From the NCBI GenBank assembly GCA_937951955.1, contig CALGAD010000037.1, forward strand, positions 1 to 53,386: DNA of 53,386 nt. Reading direction: 5' to 3'. How positions within the stretch are numbered: the stretch's first letter is position 1; each line of letters opens with the position of its first letter. The notes beneath the pieces were generated by a model. It ran no database searches. It saw only the letters and a list, made by a program, of their open reading frames with translations, and was not told the DNA's origin. The DNA comes from an uncultured Bacillaceae bacterium (GTDB lineage: Bacteria; Bacillota; Bacilli; Bacillales; Caldibacillaceae). Below, one piece after another: positions 15,524 through 25,086 of this stretch. Position numbers and translations under genes: made by a program.

Positions 15524-15740
15524 ATGGCTTTTCATCGGGAGTGACCTCGACGGTCGGCGTTTGATTACCGGCTTGGTAAAAAGGAGGCTGTTTCGTTTGT
15601 CTTTTTTTCTGATGGAATTGTTGGTTTAATTGGATATTCGCCTCGTTCGTATTGCGGGGCTGTATGTTCTGTAGTTGCGGAAACTCATTCAACCGTTGAT
15701 TGATCTCGATATTCGCTCTATTTGTCTGTTCCTTCTCCAT
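15522..15740 (-). CDS. Small Asn/Gln-rich protein with an internal repeat
   Basis: A 72-residue hydrophilic protein. Two copies of a similar segment occur: T-N-R-A-N-I-E-I-N-Q-R and T-N-E-A-N-I-Q-L-N-Q-Q, about 23 residues apart, joined by a Gln/Pro-rich stretch; the C-terminus is acidic and Pro-rich. No membrane segment or cysteine is present. GGAGATG lies at a proper distance before the ATG, which supports expression. The family is not known to me. Confidence 0.5.
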   Translation of the reverse strand: MEKEQTNRANIEINQRLNEFPQLQNIQPRNTNEANIQLNQQFHQKKRQTKQPPFYQAGNQTPTVEVTPDEKP

Positions 15741-15939
15741 AAAATCATCTCCACTAAAGTTTAAGAAATTATCATTTAGTTTCCCCTTTTTGTTGATTTT
15801 ATATCAGTGAGTTTAATTCTTAGCAGGGAAGAGATATTTCATAAAACGATTGCTGTGTCTCGTTCCGAACAACAGGATTTCCCTTTTGCCAAAAATGAAT
15901 TGGCACATCCCCCAGTAAATTTTATCGAGGGCATTATTG

Positions 15940-15948
15940 TGGTATAAT
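15940..15948 (+). promoter_or_regulatory. Extended -10 promoter of the lactonase gene
   Basis: TGGTATAAT is a perfect extended -10 (TGnTATAAT), 34 bases before the start codon. TTTATC at 15921-15926 is a poor -35. Confidence 0.6.
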
Positions 15949-15981
15949 TCACCTATAAGTGATAAGGAAAGGAGAACAGTT

Positions 15982-17034
15982 ATGGAAAAAACTGAATTTC
16001 TCGGCTTTGTAGGTACGTATACGAAAGTAAAAAGTGAAGGCATTTATTCTTTCATATTGGATACAGTAGAAGAAAAAATCAAAGATATTCGTCTGGCGGC
16101 AAAAGAGGGAAATCCGACGTATGTGGCGATTAGTGCGGATAAGAACTATTTGTATTCGGTGGCAGCTGGAGATGGTGAAGGTGGGATAAGTGCTTACCGA
16201 ATTGATAAAGATACGGGAAGCCTGGAACGAATGAATCAGGCTCTCACGGAGGGAACATCCCCGTGTTATGTGGAGGCAAATAAAGCAGGTGATCTCGTCG
16301 TTGCTTCTTACTATCACCGCGGTACGGTCGAAGCCCATTTAGTAAATGAAGATGGCAGCCTTCAGCCACGTTCATCTTTCATCCAGCATGAAGGAAGTGG
16401 TCCGAATAAAGAACGCCAGGAAAAACCGCATGTTCATTTTTCCGGCTTTACACCGGATGGCAAATATGTCATCGTTGTCGATTTAGGGACCGACCAGATC
16501 GTTACATATTCCTCCCGAAATGGCGAGTTGCAAAAAGTTGCCAGCCTTTCTGTGCAACCGGGATCCGGCCCGCGTCATATCGCTTTCCATCCGAATGGTC
16601 GCTTCGCTTATGTCATGACGGAATTAAGTAACGAAATGATTGTTCTCGCCTATGACGAAGAAACAGGTCGCTTTACAGAATTGCAGTATATCTCGACAAT
16701 CCCCGCAGAATTTACAGAGAATAGTCAGGGAGCAGCGATTCACGTGACGAAAGATGGCCGCTTTGTATATGTTTCCAATCGCGGTCATAACAGTATTGCC
16801 GCATTCCGGATTGACGAAAGTTCTGGCAAGGTAGAGCTCGTTGACTACTTTTCCACAGAAGGGAACTGGCCGCGGGATTTTGTCCTCGATCCTACAGAAC
16901 AATATGTCATCTGCGCCAACGAACGCTCCCATAATCTTGTGCTGTATAAACGCGATCAAGAAACGGGCCGTTTAACCGTGCTTCAATCAGATATTGAAGT
17001 TCCCGAACCGGTGTGCGTGAAATTTTTAGATTAA
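15982..17034 (+). CDS. pgl: 6-phosphogluconolactonase, beta-propeller type
   Basis: A 350-residue lactonase-family propeller (YkgB/Pgl type). It should hydrolyse 6-phosphogluconolactone to 6-phosphogluconate, the second step of the pentose phosphate pathway, in the cytosol. The opening GFVGTYTK, SGPNKERQEKPHVH, GSGPRHIAFHPNG and SNRGHNSIAAFRID are typical of this family. ATG 15982 lies 5-6 bases after AAAGGAGA; an upstream in-frame ATG at 15937 sits before the -10 box and is excluded. It is monocistronic between an extended -10 promoter and a bidirectional terminator. Other members of this fold act on other lactones, so the exact substrate is inferred. Confidence 0.85.
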   Translation: MEKTEFLGFVGTYTKVKSEGIYSFILDTVEEKIKDIRLAAKEGNPTYVAISADKNYLYSVAAGDGEGGISAYRIDKDTGSLERMNQALTEGTSPCYVEANKAGDLVVASYYHRGTVEAHLVNEDGSLQPRSSFIQHEGSGPNKERQEKPHVHFSGFTPDGKYVIVVDLGTDQIVTYSSRNGELQKVASLSVQPGSGPRHIAFHPNGRFAYVMTELSNEMIVLAYDEETGRFTELQYISTIPAEFTENSQGAAIHVTKDGRFVYVSNRGHNSIAAFRIDESSGKVELVDYFSTEGNWPRDFVLDPTEQYVICANERSHNLVLYKRDQETGRLTVLQSDIEVPEPVCVKFLD

Positions 17035-17060
17035 GAACTTGTCCATTCCCCGTGATGAGA

Positions 17061-17108
17061 AAAAACGAAGGTAGGAGAACGATGCTTCTTTTCTACCTTC
17101 GTTTTTTT
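17061..17108. terminator. Bidirectional terminator between pgl and topB
   Basis: AAAAACGAAGGTAG (17061-17074) and CTACCTTCGTTTTT (17093-17106) are perfect complements, with A and T runs that serve both converging genes. Confidence 0.9.
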
Positions 17109-19254
17109 ATTGAAAGAGAAAGGTAATTTTCTTTTCTCGATCATTCCAGGCTAATTTGGCACGAAACGTTTTCTCTTTACTTTTAAAACCATCGATTGAA
17201 TCGGTCTGGCCTTCTTTTAATAATTTTCGGATTTGTGTTTGCGGGATTTTTTTACCAAGAATTGTTTTGGAAATTGTAAATGTGCAGCCGTTTTTTTGAT
17301 AATGGGTGCAGCCATAAAAAGAGCCTTTATCCACAACTTTCCCATCACAAATTTTACAGGAACCGAGGGTTCGGACGGATTTTTTCTTCATTTGCCCCGG
17401 GACGAAGTTTTCTTTCAATTCTTCATTAAATGACCAATTTGCTGCATTTTTCTTTGTTTTTTCCACAAGATGCTGGATCATCCGGTTCGTTTGTTCCATA
17501 AACTGTTTCGGTACAGCCTTCCCTTCGGAGATTTCTTTGAGGCGCTTTTCCCACTTGGCCGTCATTTCCGGTGAAGCAAGAAGTTCCTCGCCAATCGTTT
17601 GGATAATGATTTTTGCTTTTGCAGTAGCATAGACCAGGTTTTTCTTCACCTCAATATATTTTCTTTGTTTCAGCATCGTGATGATATTAGCCCGTGTCGC
17701 TTCTGTTCCCAAACCTTCCGTTTCCGTTAAAACTTTTTCCAGCTCTTTATCTTCGACAAACTTACCGGCTGTTTTCATCAAGGTGATTAACTGCCCTTCC
17801 GTATATCGTTTCGGGGGCTGGGTTTGACTTTCTTTCGTTTCAGTCTTCACCACGACTCCTTGTTCACCCTGTTCCAGTTTCGGTAGGATCATATCTTTTT
17901 CACTTTTTTCAGGAAGGACTTTTCGGAACCCTTCTTCTAATTGAACTTTTCCCCTGGAAATAAAGAGGGCCCGATCGGCGACTTTTGTTGTAATCGTTGT
18001 ATACTCATAGACGGCTTTCGGATAGTGGGCAGCAATCACGCTATTTACAATCATTGCATACAGCTTTCGTTCATCACCGCTCAAACTTTCCAGCTTCGGA
18101 ACTTGTTCGGTCGGGATGATCGCATAGTGATCGGTTACTTTTTTCTCATTGACATAACGCCGATTCCCTTTCAAGGTTTGAACAGGTAGCGGGAAGTATT
18201 GGGAAAAGTCCGGGATTTTCGCTAGTTTTTGTAAAATCTCTGGCAGAGTTTCTGCTTCACCATCGGTAATATAGCGGGAATCCGAGCGTGGATAAGAGAT
18301 GATTCCCTTTTGATACAGGCTTTGTAACACATCTAACGTTTTCTTCGGTGAAAACTTATACCGGCGGTTGGCATCGGCTTGCAAGGCGGACAAGTTGTAA
18401 AGTAAAGGCGGATTATATTCTTTCTTTTCCGTTTTTACTGCCGCGATTTCTGCCGGTTTATTGAGACAAAATTGCGCGATTTTTTCAGCCATTTGCTTTT
18501 CCTTTATGCGGGAGTCGCCACCTTCCAGGAACCACTTGCCCCGGTAACTTTTTCCGTTAATGGAAAAGTCAGCAAATACTTCCCAGAAAGGTTCCGGTTG
18601 GAACCGTTCGATTTCATATTCGCGTTTGACGATAAGGGCGAGTGTCGGTGTTTGCACACGCCCGACGGAAAACACGTCGGAAAAGCCATGGTTGCGTAAA
18701 AGAAGTGTATAAAGCCGGGAAGCATTAATACCGACAATCCAATCGGCACAGGCCCGCGTATACGCTTCATAAAAGAGATTACGAGTTTCCGGTTCATTTA
18801 ATAGATTGCGAAATCCATTTTTAATCGCATTCGGGGTTAGCGAGGAAATCCATAATCGTTTCATCGGCTGTTTTGCCTTTGTTAAACGGAGAATGTTGCG
18901 AATGATTAATTCCCCTTCACGCCCGGCATCACCGGCATGGATAATCTCCGTTACTTTCGGGTCATTCACAAGTTTTTGGATGACTTGAAACTGTTCACGC
19001 TTATCTTTCATCACTTCCAGCTGGAATTTATCTGGCAGGATCGGCAATGCAGAGAGGGTCCATTGCTTCCATGCAGGATTATATTTTTCCGGGGGAGCCA
19101 GTTCAGCAAGATGACCAATTGCCCAGGTCATATAAGCACCATTCGGAAAGAGATCGTTCGGTAAGATTTCAATGTATCCTTTTCGTGTTTTCGTCTGAAA
19201 AATGGAGGCGAGTGTTCGCGCCTGGTCAGGTTTTTCGGCAATTATTAATTTCAT
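17107..19254 (-). CDS. topB: DNA topoisomerase III
   Basis: A 715-residue type IA topoisomerase, close to the usual length of Bacillus TopB. It should relax and decatenate DNA through a 5'-phosphotyrosine link. The Toprim domain opens with LIIAEKPDQA and has the acidic cluster in HAGDAGREGELI; the catalytic tyrosine is in ISYPRSDSRYIT. Near the C-terminus a zinc-ribbon-like region is seen (CKIC, then GCTHY and GCTF). I take ATG 19254 as the start because family members begin MKLIIAEKP; a TTG at 19302 would add 16 residues. It converges on pgl. Confidence 0.92.
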   Translation of the reverse strand: MKLIIAEKPDQARTLASIFQTKTRKGYIEILPNDLFPNGAYMTWAIGHLAELAPPEKYNPAWKQWTLSALPILPDKFQLEVMKDKREQFQVIQKLVNDPKVTEIIHAGDAGREGELIIRNILRLTKAKQPMKRLWISSLTPNAIKNGFRNLLNEPETRNLFYEAYTRACADWIVGINASRLYTLLLRNHGFSDVFSVGRVQTPTLALIVKREYEIERFQPEPFWEVFADFSINGKSYRGKWFLEGGDSRIKEKQMAEKIAQFCLNKPAEIAAVKTEKKEYNPPLLYNLSALQADANRRYKFSPKKTLDVLQSLYQKGIISYPRSDSRYITDGEAETLPEILQKLAKIPDFSQYFPLPVQTLKGNRRYVNEKKVTDHYAIIPTEQVPKLESLSGDERKLYAMIVNSVIAAHYPKAVYEYTTITTKVADRALFISRGKVQLEEGFRKVLPEKSEKDMILPKLEQGEQGVVVKTETKESQTQPPKRYTEGQLITLMKTAGKFVEDKELEKVLTETEGLGTEATRANIITMLKQRKYIEVKKNLVYATAKAKIIIQTIGEELLASPEMTAKWEKRLKEISEGKAVPKQFMEQTNRMIQHLVEKTKKNAANWSFNEELKENFVPGQMKKKSVRTLGSCKICDGKVVDKGSFYGCTHYQKNGCTFTISKTILGKKIPQTQIRKLLKEGQTDSIDGFKSKEKTFRAKLAWNDREKKITFLFQ

Positions 19255-19339
19255 AAGCTTGGGCTCATCCCCCTTTTGAAGATTTTTCCATCTATTAAAC
19301 AATGAATTTTAAGGTGCACGGAATCGCGGTTTACAGTGA

Positions 19340-19376
19340 ATAAAAATAAAAAATTCCTGGCTTTCAGAGCAGGAAT
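19340..19376 (-). terminator. Intrinsic terminator of the BTAD regulator gene
   Basis: Read on the minus strand, ATTCCTG and CAGGAAT (19370-19376 and 19353-19359) form a 7-bp stem followed by a T-rich run (19352 down to 19340). It lies about 170 bases after the stop. Confidence 0.65.
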
Positions 19377-19472
19377 GAACAATCCTGATTTCTTTAATTA
19401 TAGTCGGTGGATGAAGAAAATAAAAGCAGTGGATGGAAAATGAAAGGAAGCGCGTTCGCATACAAAGAAGCC

Positions 19473-19547
19473 AGCTGTCCCCGGCAGGAAAGAGGGGAAT
19501 CTACCAATCTGTGGAATGAACTTGCAAAAACACGTACGGGGACAGCT
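19473..19547. repeat. Inverted repeat AGCTGTCCCCG/CGGGGACAGCT, REP-like
   Basis: An 11-bp perfect inverted repeat (19473-19483 and 19537-19547) encloses 53 bases. The right arm contains the stop codon of the BTAD regulator (minus strand). GGGGACAG-type termini are seen in REP-like hairpins of many genomes; copy number cannot be judged from this window. Confidence 0.5.
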
Positions 19548-22500
19548 ATAATTCCAGTTTATCCGCTTCCATTATCATATCATACATTTGTTTTGTTGCA
19601 TCCATCGGTTCGACGCCTAGTTCCTCTTTTAAAATGGACGAGCACAGATGATAATATTTAAGTGCGAGGGGGCGGTTGTTTTTCTGGTAATAGCAATACA
19701 TTAATAAACGGTAACTTTCTTCCCACGTACGGTCGATTTCTAAGATGCGCTCGCACCAGCGGATCGCCACATCAAACCGACTTTGCTGCACGTGAATTTG
19801 CGCCAGCCGTTCTGCACCTCGTAGAAAGAGTTGCCGGTATTGGTCCCGTTTGGCACTGATGTGTAGATGATTGGCTAACTCCGGTAAAAAATCTCCTTTA
19901 TAAAGATGAATTCCCCGTAAAAGTAGCGATTTCGCCTTCTCAACGTCCTTCTCCTGAAGACCTTGATGAATCCACTGTTCAAAATCGATATAGTCGATTT
20001 CAATCGCCGCTTGTGGATTGATTCGGTATTTATTTCCTTCACGCATGATAAAAAACGGAGTGGAGCGGGCTTTACGCTTCGGCTCTAACGTTTTGTTCAA
20101 GGCGTTCATGATCACTTTAAATTCCTGTTCGGCACTTTTTTCTGGCACATCCGGCCATAATTGTTCGTAAATTTCTTCCCTCGTCCACCATTGCTCCCGA
20201 TAGACGAGGAGAAATTGAAACAATTCTTTCGCCTTAATCCGCTGCCATTCTTTATCCGTTACAGGACGGCTGCCGAGGAAGACGGTAAAGGTGCCGAAAG
20301 TCGTCACCTTCACCGTATAGCCGGGATGGGAATCGAGATTATCGTACCCTAATCTTTCCAGTAAACGATGCAAATAAGACAAATGGATCGCCATGTCTTT
20401 CGCCTTTAACAACAATGGTAAACAGCTTTGCAAGTCGCGCGGACCGAACAAAGTTTTTTTCGTCAGTAAGAATTCATAGTCGCCGATTTGGAGTTCTTGT
20501 AGGAAGATGGTCATGGCCTCTTGAAATCGCTGCCAATTTCCTTCGCGATAGAAAAGATGGGCTTGCCATAGGCAACAAACGGTATAGCCATAAGGATCGC
20601 CGATTTCTTTAAATTTTTTTTCGCAATATGAAAAAATCTTGAGTGCTTCATCGTCCGCACCGTGAAAATAATGAACGATCGCTAACCCCAGGCGAATGTA
20701 TGTCGAAAGCCACGTGTCGTGAACTTTTTCGGTCTCATAAAGGGCCAGTTGCGCATATTCTTTCGCCTGTTCATATTTTCCCATCTTACTGTACAGCAAA
20801 CTGAGTCCCATGTAAGGTTCAGCCTTGCCACGAGGAACATCAATTCTTTCCATGATTTCCAGCGCGGTGACATAACATTGCTCCGTTATATTGTCCGCAT
20901 ATGTCGCTAAAAGTTGATGAGCATTGCCGAGCCGCATCCATCCGCAGGCTTCCAGGAACGAGTTTTTATATTTAAGCCCGTGTTCAATCCCTTTTTGTGC
21001 AAGTGCTTTTGCTTCTTCGGCAAGTCCAAGACAGGCATTGATATAGGAAAGCAGGACAGCGGTTTCCCGATGGGTTTGGGGTAAAGAGTTGTCCTCTTCT
21101 AGTCGCTTTTCCAAAATTTTTCTTGACTTATGGAGTTTGCCCGTGCGCAAGCATAGCCGGGCATCGAGGTTATTCATCATTAGTTGAGATTCTGTTAACT
21201 TCCCCTTTTGTATCCACTTTTCGGCTAGTTTTGCCTGTCCTAAATTAATCAAGTTTTCCGCCATAAAGATATAAAGCCTTTTTGTATCGGGATGGGATTG
21301 GCCCAGACGTTTTTCTGTTGTTTCGATGGCTAAACGCAAATAATTTTCCGCACGGTAGGGCTGGATCGTATCTAAAAATATTTTCGCTATGCCTTCGTAC
21401 GCTTTTGCCAGTAAATGTACATCCCCGGATTCTTGACAAAGATCAATTAAATGTTCATAACATTGTTTCGCCTTTTCATAGTACGCCATATATCGTAAAA
21501 CTTCCCCTTCGTAAAACCAGAGGGAAGGAAATCGATCTTTAATGGCATCGGGCAGGCATTTTAAACTATCCATTAAACTTTCAAGTTTCCCGTCGAGCAA
21601 TATTTGCTCCGCATAATGGCTCAGTAAATGGGCAACGGCTTCGTCATCTTCTGCTTTTTGATAATGAAAAATGGCCCGTTCAATTTGTCCATTGTTTACA
21701 TAAACTTCTGCAATGCGCTGATTTAATGCCCGATAAAAATCACTCTTTTCTTCTTTTACTTTTCTTTCGATCGCTGTTTTAAATAATGCGTGAAAGCGAT
21801 ATTCATTCGTTCCATCGAGTTTATAAATAAAAGCATTTTGCGACAATAATCGCTCTAATATCCCTTCTGAACCTTGAATCCCTAGAATTTGGTCACAAAG
21901 GGCAGGGGTGATTTCCTCCAATACAGCAACTTGTTCGATAAAACTTTGCACGAGGGGCGTTTGGGTTGAAAATACTTCCATCGCCAGGTATTCGAACAAA
22001 TCGTTGATGGAGGAATGATGTAGCTTCAGGATATTTTGCAAACTGGCTCCCCTTTGTAACTGTTCACCGATGAGGCTGATCGCAATAATCCACCCTTCTG
22101 TCAGCTCATGAATTTGCTTTAATTGTTTGCCGGCAAGGTTCACGCCGTAGTAATCGGTAAAGAGTACTTCCACATCTTCTAGGGATAAGGCGAGCTGTTT
22201 TTCATCAATTTCCAGTAATTTTCCGGTAACTTTCCATTTCAACAAATTTTGCCAGCGCGGCTTCATGCGGCTGGAAAGGACAAGATGGATATTGGCGGGG
22301 AGATTTTCGATCAGATTTTCCAGCCAGCGGTTGATCGCAAAGGAATGATCGACAAGATGGTAATCATCGATGACGAGGATTGTTTTTTCTCGTATTGAGG
22401 TGAGTTCATTTATAAATAGAGAGTTTAAGAGACCGATTTCCTCATCGCGAAAATATTTTTTCATATTTTCGAGATCATTTAATAGGCTAGCGCCAAACGA

Positions 22501-22776
22501 GGGATACCTTGTCCGGATGGCATAAATAATGTATCGAATAAACGGGACGAGATCATCGTCACCGGAGGTAATGGAGTACCAGCAATAGTTCGGGTGATAG
22601 TCATACATATAAAGGCTCAGAGCGGTACTTTTACCAAAACCAGCCCCGGAATGAAGCAGGGTGAGCGGGTATTCGGTCATCTTTTGCAAATTTTTCATGA
22701 CACTGGCACGCCGGATATAGTGCTCTTTGATCATTGGTGGTTTTAATTTCGTTTCAATAATATGATTCGTTAGCAT
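19546..22776 (-). CDS. MalT-like ATPase/TPR regulator with C-terminal winged helix and BTAD domain
   Basis: A 1076-residue cytosolic regulator. The N-terminus is a STAND-type ATPase with Walker A GAGFGKST (residues 44-51) and Walker B-like TILVIDDYHL near residue 135. A long helical repeat region of TPR type spans about 350-780. From about 825 comes an OmpR-type winged helix (VTTFGTFTVFLG, then KAKELFQFLLVYR) and a BTAD domain to the end. The domain set matches SARP-like activators, with the DNA-binding part at the C-terminus. AAGGGGGAAG lies before the ATG. It diverges from the liv operon and probably activates it; candidate 11-bp-period sites are at 22911 and 30635. Its inducer is unknown. 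Confidence 0.85.
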   Translation of the reverse strand: MLTNHIIETKLKPPMIKEHYIRRASVMKNLQKMTEYPLTLLHSGAGFGKSTALSLYMYDYHPNYCWYSITSGDDDLVPFIRYIIYAIRTRYPSFGASLLNDLENMKKYFRDEEIGLLNSLFINELTSIREKTILVIDDYHLVDHSFAINRWLENLIENLPANIHLVLSSRMKPRWQNLLKWKVTGKLLEIDEKQLALSLEDVEVLFTDYYGVNLAGKQLKQIHELTEGWIIAISLIGEQLQRGASLQNILKLHHSSINDLFEYLAMEVFSTQTPLVQSFIEQVAVLEEITPALCDQILGIQGSEGILERLLSQNAFIYKLDGTNEYRFHALFKTAIERKVKEEKSDFYRALNQRIAEVYVNNGQIERAIFHYQKAEDDEAVAHLLSHYAEQILLDGKLESLMDSLKCLPDAIKDRFPSLWFYEGEVLRYMAYYEKAKQCYEHLIDLCQESGDVHLLAKAYEGIAKIFLDTIQPYRAENYLRLAIETTEKRLGQSHPDTKRLYIFMAENLINLGQAKLAEKWIQKGKLTESQLMMNNLDARLCLRTGKLHKSRKILEKRLEEDNSLPQTHRETAVLLSYINACLGLAEEAKALAQKGIEHGLKYKNSFLEACGWMRLGNAHQLLATYADNITEQCYVTALEIMERIDVPRGKAEPYMGLSLLYSKMGKYEQAKEYAQLALYETEKVHDTWLSTYIRLGLAIVHYFHGADDEALKIFSYCEKKFKEIGDPYGYTVCCLWQAHLFYREGNWQRFQEAMTIFLQELQIGDYEFLLTKKTLFGPRDLQSCLPLLLKAKDMAIHLSYLHRLLERLGYDNLDSHPGYTVKVTTFGTFTVFLGSRPVTDKEWQRIKAKELFQFLLVYREQWWTREEIYEQLWPDVPEKSAEQEFKVIMNALNKTLEPKRKARSTPFFIMREGNKYRINPQAAIEIDYIDFEQWIHQGLQEKDVEKAKSLLLRGIHLYKGDFLPELANHLHISAKRDQYRQLFLRGAERLAQIHVQQSRFDVAIRWCERILEIDRTWEESYRLLMYCYYQKNNRPLALKYYHLCSSILKEELGVEPMDATKQMYDMIMEADKLEL

Positions 22777-22910
22777 AACGACTTCCCCCTTGACGGTGGA
22801 ACAGTGGAAAATTGTCTCTCTTTCTATTATATTCCTTATTTTTTAGAAAAAACAGAATTTTGTAATTCGTTTAGTAGAAATGTCCGGCGAATTCATCCTC
22901 CGTTTCCATT

Positions 22911-22927
22911 TGTAACCGTGCTGTAAC
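22911..22927 (+). promoter_or_regulatory. 11-bp-period direct repeat TGTAAC before livK
   Basis: TGTAAC at 22911-22916 and 22922-22927 are spaced by exactly one helical turn, the layout of SARP/BTAD binding sites. Possible -10 sequences follow (GATAGG 8 bases on, TAGGAT 10 bases on), neither strong, as expected for an activator-dependent promoter. The 10-mer GCTGTAACTT here recurs exactly at 30633. Confidence 0.5.
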
Positions 22928-22983
22928 TTGCCCGGGATAGGATAGATGTACTCAATGAGCATTGAATAAAGGGGGAACGTTGA

Positions 22984-24237
22984 ATGAACAGGAAAAGGCG
23001 TTTCGGTATTCTGTTTGCACTTTTCATTGCTTTCATCTTTTTTGTCACTGCCTGTAATTCAGGAGGAGAACAGGCAGAACAAACAAGTTCCACAGCGGGG
23101 AATGGAAATGGAGAAGAACAGGGTGAGCAAGAAGTTGTTAAAATCGGGGTTCTCGCATCCTTGACGGGAGCACTGGAGTCTTACGGAAAACAAACAACCC
23201 AGGGGTTTGAACTTGGAATCGAATATGCGACAGATGGAACGTGGGAAGTTGCCGGGAAAAAAATTGAAGTCATTTATGAAGATACGGAAACTTTAGCGGA
23301 AGTTGCTGTTGAAAAGGCGACAAAACTGCTGGAGGAGGATCAGGTTGATTTCCTTGTTGGATCTTCGAGCTCAGCCGATACAATCGCTGTGCTTCCTCTT
23401 GCGGAGGAGTATGAAAGGATTATGATCGTCGAGCCAGCTGCAGCGGACAGTATTACCGGTTCAGAATTTAATCCGTACATTTTCCGGACCGCCCGTAACT
23501 CCTCCCAAGATGCGATCGCCGCCGCGCAAGCTATTGCCGGCGAAGGGGTAAAAATCGCAACCTTTGCTCCGGATTATTCCTTCGGTTGGGATGGGGTTGC
23601 TGCTTTTAAAGCTGCTGCGGAAAAATTAGGGGCGGAGATTATCCTGGAAGAATATGCAGATCCGCAAGCAACAGATTTCACTGCTCATATCCAAAAAATC
23701 ATCAATGCCAAGCCGGACTACTTATTTGTCGTCTGGGCGGGGGCAAATTCTCCCTGGAACCAGTTAGCGGATATGCAAGTTCAAGAACAGGGAATCAAAA
23801 TTTCTACCGGAGCACCGGATATTCCGGCCCTGTCAATCATGGAGCCACTTGTCGGCATGGAAGGGTTTACCGTCTATTATCATGAATTGCCGGATAATAA
23901 AATCAATGATTGGCTTGTGGAAGAACATAAAAAGCGGTATGACGGCGAAGTTCCGGATCTATTCACACCGGGTGGGATGAGTGCGGCGATCGCCATTGTC
24001 GAAGCCTTGAAGAAAACAGATGGAGATACAGATGCGCAAAAGCTCATTGAAACAATGGAAGGCATGAGTTTTGAAACACCGAAAGGTACGATGACATTCC
24101 GTCCGGAAGACCATCAGGCATTGCAAACGTTATACGCCATTCGCCTGGAAAAAAGGGAAGGAGTACCGTATCCAGTACCGACGTTAATTCGGGAACTCTC
24201 TCCGGAGGAAACCGAACCGCCCATCATGAATCAATAA
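22984..24237 (+). CDS. Branched-chain-amino-acid-type ABC substrate-binding lipoprotein
   Basis: A 417-residue type I periplasmic-binding-fold protein (Peripla_BP_6 family). The signal ends in lipobox F-V-T-A-C (cysteine at residue 24), followed by a Gly/Glu-rich linker to about residue 50. The mature part opens VVKIGVLASLTGALESYGKQ, a typical LivJ/LivK-like start. The family binds amino acids but also aromatic acids, amides, urea and others, so the ligand is not fixed. GGGGGAACG precedes the ATG. It heads the importer operon, under the repeat at 22911. A gap of 78 bases separates it from livG. Confidence 0.87.
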   Translation: MNRKRRFGILFALFIAFIFFVTACNSGGEQAEQTSSTAGNGNGEEQGEQEVVKIGVLASLTGALESYGKQTTQGFELGIEYATDGTWEVAGKKIEVIYEDTETLAEVAVEKATKLLEEDQVDFLVGSSSSADTIAVLPLAEEYERIMIVEPAAADSITGSEFNPYIFRTARNSSQDAIAAAQAIAGEGVKIATFAPDYSFGWDGVAAFKAAAEKLGAEIILEEYADPQATDFTAHIQKIINAKPDYLFVVWAGANSPWNQLADMQVQEQGIKISTGAPDIPALSIMEPLVGMEGFTVYYHELPDNKINDWLVEEHKKRYDGEVPDLFTPGGMSAAIAIVEALKKTDGDTDAQKLIETMEGMSFETPKGTMTFRPEDHQALQTLYAIRLEKREGVPYPVPTLIRELSPEETEPPIMNQ

Positions 24238-24315
24238 GCGTGCGGTGGCGATGACAGCCATTTAAATGAGCCAATCCTTTCTTTAATGACAATGACCAGA
24301 AAAGAGGCGGGTGCG

Positions 24316-25086
24316 ATGAATAAACCGATTCTTGAAGCCTATGATTTAACGGTGCGTTTCGGCGGCCAAACGGCCGTCGACCACGTGAATTTGACGGTGT
24401 ATGAAAAAGAATTTAAATCGATTATCGGTCCGAATGGTGCGGGGAAAACGACCTTATTCAATTTGCTGAGCGGTCAATTAAAACCGAATAAAGGGAAAAT
24501 TTTGTTTAAGGGAGAGGATATTACCCACCTCCCTTCCTACATGCGAACGCGAAAGGGGATTGGACGCTCTTTTCAAATTACGAATGTGTTCCCAAACTTA
24601 ACAGTATTTGAAAATGTACGTCTTGCCGTGCAATCGCAAATGGGCATACGCTACCAAATGATTAAATCATTTTATCAATACAAGGCGGTTATAAACAAAA
24701 CATGGGATATTTTGCGGCTGACTTTATTAGATAAAAAGGCGGACCAGTTAGCGAAAAATTTGTCTCACGGTGATCAGCGGAAACTCGAGATTGCATGCAT
24801 TTTAGCCCTGGAGACCGAACTGTTACTTCTTGACGAACCAACCGCCGGAATGTCTGTCGATGAAGTACCGGCGATTCTGGAAGTGATTGAAAAAATCAAG
24901 GAAGAAAACAATAAAACGATTCTATTAATTGAACATAAAATGGACTTGATTTTGCATTTATCCGATTCGGTCATGGTGTTGTACAATGGCGGTTTCCTTG
25001 CCGAAGGAACCCCGGAAGAAATTATGGAAAATGAAACGGTCCAGACGGCCTATTTAGGAGGGCTGTACGATGGAAAACTTGCTTGA
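24316..25086 (+). CDS. livG: ABC ATPase, LivG type
   Basis: A 256-residue ATPase of the branched-chain amino acid/HAAT family. Walker A is GPNGAGKTT (near residue 38), the signature is a divergent LSHGDQRKLEIA, Walker B LLLDEPTAGMS and the switch histidine LLIEHKMD; the LSHG signature and GMS after Walker B are the LivG marks. I choose ATG 24316 after AGAGGCGGGT; ATG 24286 would add ten residues. It overlaps livF by 17 bases. It works with LivF as a heterodimer on the two permeases. The symbol indicates family only; the substrate may not be an amino acid. Confidence 0.88.
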   Translation: MNKPILEAYDLTVRFGGQTAVDHVNLTVYEKEFKSIIGPNGAGKTTLFNLLSGQLKPNKGKILFKGEDITHLPSYMRTRKGIGRSFQITNVFPNLTVFENVRLAVQSQMGIRYQMIKSFYQYKAVINKTWDILRLTLLDKKADQLAKNLSHGDQRKLEIACILALETELLLLDEPTAGMSVDEVPAILEVIEKIKEENNKTILLIEHKMDLILHLSDSVMVLYNGGFLAEGTPEEIMENETVQTAYLGGLYDGKLA

